Positions 7,429-11,825 of a stretch of DNA of 11,825 nt are shown here, one piece after another. The stretch covers positions 1 through 11,825 of the forward strand of contig DAOVWI010000062.1 of the NCBI GenBank assembly GCA_030636765.1, written 5' to 3'. The stretch's first letter is position 1, and the number at the start of each line of letters is the position of its first letter. The notes under the pieces are model-generated. The model saw nothing but the letters and a program-made list of their open reading frames with translations. It was not told where the DNA came from and made no database searches. Origin of the DNA: Gemmatimonadales bacterium. Lineage in GTDB: Bacteria; Gemmatimonadota; Gemmatimonadetes; Palauibacterales; Palauibacteraceae. The translations under genes were made by a program, and so were the position numbers.

Positions 7429-7514
7429 AGGACAGATTCGATAACTTGCGCGCCCGATCTCTCGGGAACCCACAGCGCCATAGGCTCAAACCAGGCTCAG
7501 ATGAGGAACGCCCC
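7429..7514. promoter_or_regulatory. Divergent intergenic region with a short hairpin
   Basis: These 86 bp separate the divergent receptor and BNR genes and must hold both promoters or the leader parts of them. I could not place convincing -35/-10 boxes for either direction. A perfect 5-bp inverted repeat, CCCGA-TCTC-TCGGG, lies at 7453-7466 and could be an RNA hairpin in one leader or a small operator. Confidence 0.4.
7503..7508 (+). promoter_or_regulatory. Ribosome binding site deciding the BNR-gene start
   Basis: GAGGAA lies six bases before the GTG at 7515. It supports that GTG over the TTG at 7446, which has no such site and would add 23 residues in front of the signal peptide. Confidence 0.65.
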
Positions 7515-10500
7515 GTGAACCACGAAGCCCGTGTACCCCGTCGACAGGTCGGACCATTCCAAATCAGACCATTCGTGCTGGCCGCCGTCACCCTCTCCAT
7601 TTTCTCCGCTCCGGCCCGGGGCCTCGCCCAGGTCGAGCCCGAGCTGCTGGCCGGGATGAAGGCCCGGTCGATCGGTCCGGCCGGGATGAGCGGCCGCGTG
7701 GCCGACGTAGTGGCCGCCCCGTCCAACCCGAAGATCGTCTATGTGGGCGCAGCGACGGGGGGCGTGTGGAAGTCCACGAACGGCGGGCTCTCCTTCGAGC
7801 CGGTCTTCGACGACCAGCCGGTGGCCGCCATCGGAGCCCTCGCGGTTCACCCGGCGGATCCCGACGTGCTCTGGGTCGGCACGGGCGAAGGCAACGTCCG
7901 AAACAGCGTCTCGGTCGGGAACGGCGTCTATCTCACACGCGACGGGGGCGAAACCTGGGAGCACCTGGGACTCGACGCCAGCGAGCGGATCCCGCGGATC
8001 GTGCTTCATCCGGAGGACCCGAAGGTGGCATACGTGGCCGCGTTGGGCCGAGAGTGGGGCGAGAACGCCGAGCGCGGTGTCTTCCGCACGCGGGACGGCG
8101 GGAAGACGTGGGAGAAGGTCCTCTACGTAGATGAGAGAACGGGCGCCGCCGACCTCGTCATGCACCCCGACAACCCCGAGGTCCTCTTCGCTGCCATGTG
8201 GGAGTACCGCCGCTGGCCGTGGTTCTTCGAGTCGGGCGGACCGGGCTCCGGCCTGCACGTGTCGCGCGACGGAGGCGACACGTGGACGCGGCTCACTCCG
8301 GAGGACGGGCTGCCGGAGGGGGATCTTGGCCGGATCGGCCTGGCGATCGCGCGCTCGGACCCGGACGTCATGTACGCGTACGTCGAGGCGAAGAAGGAGA
8401 ACGCGCTGTACCGGTCGGAGGACGGTGGGCAGACGTGGAAGCTCGCTGGCAAGGGCGACGATGTTGGAAACCGGCCGTTCTACTACGCCGATATCCGGGT
8501 CGACCCCGAGCGCCCGAACCGCGTCTACAGCCTCTGGTCCCTGATCTCCGTCTCGGTCGACGGTGGCAAGACGTTCGAGACGCTGGTCCCGTTCAGGGAG
8601 ATCCACCCGGACCACCACGCGATGTGGATCGACCCGAACGACGCCACGCACATCATCATCGGGAACGACGGCGGCGTCGCTCTCAGCGAGGACCGCGGGG
8701 AGAGCTGGCGTTTCGTCTCCAACCTGCCGCTCGCCCAGTACTACCACATCCGGGTGGACGACCAGCGGCCGTACCACGTCTACGGCGGCATGCAGGACAA
8801 CGGCTCCTGGAGAGGGCCGAGCGCCGTATGGGAGAACGGCGGGATCCGAAACCACCACTGGGAGGAGGTCGGGTTCGGCGACGGCTTCGACACCTCGCCG
8901 TTTCCGGACGACCCGATGCAGGGCTACGCCATGAGCCAGGGAGGGAGCCTCTTCCGCTGGAACCTCCGGACGGGCGAGCGAAAGAACCTTCGCCCCGCCC
9001 CGCCCGAGGGCGAGCCGCTGCGCTTCAACTGGAACGCGGGCTTCGCGCAGGACCCGTTCGACGTGGCGACCGTCTACTACGGGAGCCAGTTCGTCCACCG
9101 CTCGAGGAACCGCGGCGAGACGTGGGAGGTCATCAGCCCCGACCTCACGTCCGACAACCCGGAGTGGCAGCGGCAGCAGGAGAGCGGAGGCCTCACTCTG
9201 GACGTGACCGGAGCGGAGAACTTCACGACGATCATCGCGATCGCGCCCAGCGCCCTGGAGCGCGGGGTGATCTGGGTCGGCACGGATGACGGACGGCTTC
9301 ACGTCACCCGCGACGCCGGCGCCACGTGGACGAGCGTGGAGGCCAACGTCCCCAACGTGCCGGCGAACACGTGGATCCCGCACATCGAGCCCTCGAAGTT
9401 CGACGCGGCCTCCGCCTTCGTGGTGTTCGACAACCACCGCCGCTCCGACTGGACGCCGTACGTCTACCACAGCGAGGACTACGGCGGGAGCTGGACGCGG
9501 ATCGCGGGGCCGGACGACGTGTGGGGCTACGCCCTCTCGATCGCCCAGGATCCCGTCGACCCGAGCCTCCTCTTCCTGGGCACCGAGTTCGGGCTGTACG
9601 TGTCGCTGAACGGCGGCAGCGGTTGGTTCAAGTGGACGCACGGAGTGCCCACCGTCGGCGTTCGGGACCTGGTCGTGCAGCCGCGGGAGCACGACCTCGT
9701 GCTCGGCACGCACGGCCGCGCCGCGTACATCCTGGACGACATCGGACCCCTTCGCGGCCTCTCGTCCGCGACCTTGGCCGAGCCGCTCCACCTCTTCGAT
9801 CTCCCCGACGCCCAGCAGTACCGGGTGAAGCAGACGGGCGCGTCCCGGTTCCCGGGCGCCGGAGAGTTCCGGGGCGAGAACCAACCGTACGGGGCGCTTA
9901 TCACGTTCTCCGCCAACCAGTCGGACCTCCCGCATCCCGACGAGGAGAAGGAGAGGGCGCGGAAGGAAAGGAAGCGAGCCGAGGGTCGGGCCGCCGAGCC
10001 AGAGGAGGAGGCCGAGGACCAGGAGACGGACGCGACGGCCGACGAGAAGCCGGACCGGGAGGGTCCGCCAAAGGCAAAGGTGGAGATCCGCGACGAGAGC
10101 GGCGAGCTGATCCGCACGTTCGAGCGGCCCGTGAAGCTCGGCGTGAACCGGATCGTGTGGAACCTCCGGCGCGACACGTTCGAGCGACCCGACACCGGAC
10201 GGCATGAGGAGGAGTCACCCTTCCAGCCTTCCGGGGTCCAAATCCTCCCCGGAACCTACACGCTCCGGCTCAAGCTGGGCGAAAGCGAGGCTACGGGGAC
10301 GATCCGGGTGCTCCCCGACCCGAGAGAGCAGATCTCGGCAGCCGGCCGGCTGGCCAAGTACGAGGCGGTCCTGCGCGCCGGCGAGGTCCGGGATGCCGTG
10401 GCCGAAGCCATCACGCGGATCTACCGGACCCGCAAGGACGTCGACGTCGTGCTCGACAAGGCGCGCCAGATCATGAAGGAGGCGGCCGAGGAAGACGTCT

Positions 10501-10904
10501 CACGGAAGGATCCGTCGGCCGACGCGGAAGACAACTCCGCCGACGCGGAAACCGATCCGAACAAGGAGCTCGTCAGCGCGGGCGAGAAGCTCAAAAAGAC
10601 CCTGAGTGAGCTGGAGAAGCAGCTCTGGGTTCCGCCGGACGCGAAGGGGATCCCGAGCAGCCGGGACAAGCCGTGGAGCCAGGCCAGCAGGGCCCTCTTC
10701 GGGCTCGGCTCCTCGTTCGACGCACCGACTCCCGCTCAGATCACGTACCTGAGGCTCGCGGAGGAGTCCGTGCAGGAAGGGCTCGCGGAGTTCAACCGGG
10801 TGTATGCCGAGGACGTGCCCGGCTTCAGGGAGAAGGTCGACGAGCTGCAGATCGGCCTTCTGGAGGACGCGGGACCGATCCACGTACCGGATGGAGAGAG
10901 ATGA
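7515..10904 (+). CDS. Exported BNR/sortilin (VPS10)-like beta-propeller protein
   Basis: This is a 1129-residue exported protein starting at GTG 7515, chosen for its ribosome binding site and the signal peptide that follows (basic RVPRR, hydrophobic FVLAAVTLSIF, cleavage near GLAQ at about 39). At least eleven Asp-box/BNR motifs occur, including STNGGLSF, TRDGGETW, TRDGGKTW, SRDGGDTW, SEDGGQTW, SEDRGESW, SRNRGETW, TRDAGATW and SEDYGGSW, spread over about residues 85-705. This indicates one large or two linked propellers of the sortilin/VPS10 type. A lysine/glutamate-rich low-complexity insert at about 809-855 follows, then a beta-rich segment (NRIVWNLRRD), and a charged helical C terminus with a seven-residue duplication at 1001-1014. 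Role unknown: glycosyl-hydrolase labels for this family are not supported by visible catalytic residues. It is a paralogue of the gene at the left edge and overlaps the thioredoxin gene by 14 bp. Confidence 0.92.
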   Translation: MNHEARVPRRQVGPFQIRPFVLAAVTLSIFSAPARGLAQVEPELLAGMKARSIGPAGMSGRVADVVAAPSNPKIVYVGAATGGVWKSTNGGLSFEPVFDDQPVAAIGALAVHPADPDVLWVGTGEGNVRNSVSVGNGVYLTRDGGETWEHLGLDASERIPRIVLHPEDPKVAYVAALGREWGENAERGVFRTRDGGKTWEKVLYVDERTGAADLVMHPDNPEVLFAAMWEYRRWPWFFESGGPGSGLHVSRDGGDTWTRLTPEDGLPEGDLGRIGLAIARSDPDVMYAYVEAKKENALYRSEDGGQTWKLAGKGDDVGNRPFYYADIRVDPERPNRVYSLWSLISVSVDGGKTFETLVPFREIHPDHHAMWIDPNDATHIIIGNDGGVALSEDRGESWRFVSNLPLAQYYHIRVDDQRPYHVYGGMQDNGSWRGPSAVWENGGIRNHHWEEVGFGDGFDTSPFPDDPMQGYAMSQGGSLFRWNLRTGERKNLRPAPPEGEPLRFNWNAGFAQDPFDVATVYYGSQFVHRSRNRGETWEVISPDLTSDNPEWQRQQESGGLTLDVTGAENFTTIIAIAPSALERGVIWVGTDDGRLHVTRDAGATWTSVEANVPNVPANTWIPHIEPSKFDAASAFVVFDNHRRSDWTPYVYHSEDYGGSWTRIAGPDDVWGYALSIAQDPVDPSLLFLGTEFGLYVSLNGGSGWFKWTHGVPTVGVRDLVVQPREHDLVLGTHGRAAYILDDIGPLRGLSSATLAEPLHLFDLPDAQQYRVKQTGASRFPGAGEFRGENQPYGALITFSANQSDLPHPDEEKERARKERKRAEGRAAEPEEEAEDQETDATADEKPDREGPPKAKVEIRDESGELIRTFERPVKLGVNRIVWNLRRDTFERPDTGRHEEESPFQPSGVQILPGTYTLRLKLGESEATGTIRVLPDPREQISAAGRLAKYEAVLRAGEVRDAVAEAITRIYRTRKDVDVVLDKARQIMKEAAEEDVSRKDPSADAEDNSADAETDPNKELVSAGEKLKKTLSELEKQLWVPPDAKGIPSSRDKPWSQASRALFGLGSSFDAPTPAQITYLRLAEESVQEGLAEFNRVYAEDVPGFREKVDELQIGLLEDAGPIHVPDGER
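10515..10556 (+). repeat. Imperfect 21-bp tandem duplication inside the BNR gene
   Basis: Two adjacent 21-bp units encode SADAEDN and SADAETD (residues 1001-1014). They share the GCCGACGCGGAA core and stay in frame, lengthening an acidic linker in the helical C-terminal region. The paralogue at the left edge shows no corresponding insertion. Confidence 0.7.
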
Positions 10905-11346
10905 CGGAAAGCGCGTTGCGTCCTCGCTGAGGATCACTCTGCGATGCCCCCTCTGCCTCACGCTCAATCGCCTGGACCTCGCGACAGCCGGCCGGCCCGT
11001 GTGCGGCAAGTGCGAACGGCCGATCCTGGTGGACCGGCCCGTGCGGGTGGAGGGTGAAGATCTGGACCGCATGGTGGCCGACGCCGAGGTCCCCGTGCTG
11101 GTCGATTTCTACGCGGACTGGTGCGGGCCCTGCAAGATGATGGCGCCCGTGCTGGACGAGATCGCCCGGGAGCGCGCCGGGGAGATCATCGTGGCCAAGC
11201 TCGACACGGACCGAAGCCCGGATGTGGCGCGGCGCTTCGAGATCCAGGGCGTTCCCACGCTCATCGTTTTCCGGGAAGGCCAGCCGGTGGAGCGCCAGAC
11301 CGGGGCGCTCTCGCCGCCGGCGATCGAGGCCATGCTGGAGAGCTGA
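10891..11346 (+). CDS. trxC: Thioredoxin 2-like protein with N-terminal zinc ribbon
   Basis: This 151-residue protein has a zinc-ribbon-like module (C19-X2-C22 and C38-X2-C41) followed by a thioredoxin fold. The fold has the active site WCGPC (C78, C81), a buried acid equivalent D72 (LVDFYADWCGPC) and the cis-proline P122 (GVPT). This arrangement matches TrxC (thioredoxin 2), a cytoplasmic disulfide reductase linked in other bacteria to oxidative stress. There is no signal peptide. ATG 10891 is the first in-frame start that keeps the ribbon; it overlaps the end of the BNR gene by 14 bp, suggesting translational coupling. An ATGA overlap at 10901 is in another frame and gives only a nine-residue peptide. 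Residues 1-15 (ERDDGKRVASS) are longer than in the E. coli protein, so a non-ATG start slightly downstream cannot be excluded. Confidence 0.93.
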   Translation: MERDDGKRVASSLRITLRCPLCLTLNRLDLATAGRPVCGKCERPILVDRPVRVEGEDLDRMVADAEVPVLVDFYADWCGPCKMMAPVLDEIARERAGEIIVAKLDTDRSPDVARRFEIQGVPTLIVFREGQPVERQTGALSPPAIEAMLES

Positions 11347-11430
11347 CGCGATGCGGGGTGGACTCGAACCAGATGCGCTTGTCCGTCTCGAGCGCCTTTT
11401 GCTCCGCTCGTAGCTCCAGCCAGCCCGACG

Positions 11431-11528
11431 AACCTCTTGCGCCCGTTGCTCTACCTGTACAGGTGTACAACTAGAGCGGCGGAGGAGGTGGAACCGGAGT
11501 CGTTCCCTTCCGTCGTCATTCGCCATGG
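11431..11528 (-). repeat. 98-bp dispersed repeat, copy B (inverted relative to copy A)
   Basis: The reverse complement matches 4017-4114 at 81 of 98 positions without gaps. On the minus strand it begins CCATGGCGAATGA and runs toward the thioredoxin gene. It lies wholly between convergent genes. Unlike copy A it is not attached to any recognisable coding region, which suggests the repeat is a DNA element rather than part of the dehalogenase-like protein. Confidence 0.85.
11451..11474. promoter_or_regulatory. Candidate BlaI/MecI/CopY-like operator palindrome, copy B
   Basis: On the minus strand the half-sites are CTAGTTGTACA and TGTACAGGTAG around CC; nine of eleven positions are symmetrical and the inner TGTACA dyad is perfect. 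As RNA or single-stranded DNA it could also form a small hairpin (TGTAC, loop ACCT, GTACA). The operator reading rests on the TACA/TGTA dyad known for BlaI/MecI/CopY repressors; no regulator gene is in the window. Confidence 0.35.
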
Positions 11529-11632
11529 ACCCCACCGGCTGGCGGGCCGCTCGTCGATTCGATACGCCGGCTCGACGATCCGCGGGAGCTCGTCCCAGAC
11601 GGCGTCCGCAACCTCGCTGCCCGAGCCCCGGG

Positions 11633-11824
11633 TCAACTTCCCCCTGTCTCGAGCAACCGGATCCGGCGCGTGCCTCCTGCCGGCACATCGCCCAGCGGCA
11701 CGGCGAGACCCCACGCCGCCCGAGCGAAGCCGACCGGACGGCCGTCGATCATGGGCGCGAGAGAGGCCTTCTCGTCCGGTATCACGAGGCGGAGCCAGGC
11801 GCCCACCAGGGGCTCATCGGGCGG
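11633..11824 (-). CDS. C-terminal 63 residues of an unidentified protein, running off the right edge
   Basis: A minus-strand frame enters from the right edge and ends at a TGA (11633-11635). It gives 63 residues with strongly GC-biased third codon positions and protein-like content: EPLVGAWLRLVIPDEK, then PMIDGRPVGFARAAWGLAVP and a final TRRIRLLETGGS. I do not recognise the family. It reads like the edge of a soluble beta-rich domain, and no catalytic motif or membrane segment is visible. It converges on the thioredoxin gene across the repeat-containing intergenic region. The rest of the gene is outside the window. Confidence 0.55.
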   Translation of the reverse strand, partial: PPDEPLVGAWLRLVIPDEKASLAPMIDGRPVGFARAAWGLAVPLGDVPAGGTRRIRLLETGGS

Positions 11825-11825
11825 C

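Larger units (their letters stand above)
11347..11632. other. Intergenic region between convergent genes, containing repeat copy B
   Basis: These 286 bp separate the thioredoxin gene (plus) from the end of the right-edge minus gene. Apart from repeat copy B I see no gene, RNA or convincing terminator. Short open frames here have no recognisable protein and look like GC-rich shadows. Confidence 0.6.

Noticed and set aside
7446..7514. TTG 7446 as the start of the BNR gene
   Set aside because: It would add a 23-residue extension ahead of the signal peptide and has no ribosome binding site, while GTG 7515 has GAGGAA at good spacing.
7497..10205. 902-residue open frame antisense to the BNR gene
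   Set aside because: It is rich in R, V, P and H without domains, lies opposite a well-supported exported protein, and is the usual shadow of a GC-rich gene.
10901..10930. ATGA overlap with the BNR stop codon as a start
   Set aside because: It yields only MTESALRPR before a stop and is out of frame with the thioredoxin; ATG 10891 reads into the zinc ribbon.
11352..11372. Possible tRNA T-arm on the minus strand (GGTTCGAGTCCACC)
   Set aside because: The flanking bases do not pair into a five-base T stem, and no anticodon, D-arm or acceptor partner can be found upstream.
4017..11528. Composite transposon bounded by the inverted repeats
   Set aside because: No transposase, integrase or target-site duplication is visible, and copy B lacks any neighbouring mobility gene.

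Overview
This is a GC-rich bacterial window with densely packed genes. A TonB-dependent receptor with a signal peptide shows that the source is a Gram-negative (diderm) organism. The large secreted BNR/sortilin-type beta-propeller proteins, the soluble reductive-dehalogenase-like protein and the CBS/RNxxxH protein together suggest Gemmatimonadota, or less likely Acidobacteriota. That placement comes from gene content and memory of these families, not from a search.

Left part (1-3989, all plus strand): the 3' portion of a BNR/sortilin-like propeller gene that enters from the left edge; a 271-residue protein with an N-terminal CBS-type region and a C-terminal HEPN-like RNxxxH motif; a class I SAM-dependent methyltransferase; and a DinB-fold protein. 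Gaps are only 13-24 bp, so the last three, and perhaps all four, may be one transcription unit.

Middle and right part (4017-11528): a reductive-dehalogenase-like double [4Fe-4S] protein on plus converges on a TonB-dependent receptor on minus, and their stop codons share one CTAG. The receptor is divergent from a second, complete BNR/sortilin-like exported protein. That gene overlaps a thioredoxin-2-like gene with an N-terminal zinc ribbon by 14 bp. The C-terminal end of an unidentified minus-strand gene runs off the right edge.

The least expected feature is a 98-bp repeat present twice in opposite orientation (4017-4114 and 11431-11528; 81 of 98 positions identical, no gaps). Both copies carry a TGTACA-N2-TGTACA-type palindrome resembling a BlaI/MecI/CopY-family operator. 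The pair brackets the dehalogenase/receptor/BNR/thioredoxin block, and copy A lies over the apparent start of the dehalogenase-like gene, making that start uncertain. No tRNA, rRNA, CRISPR array, transposase or integrase was seen.
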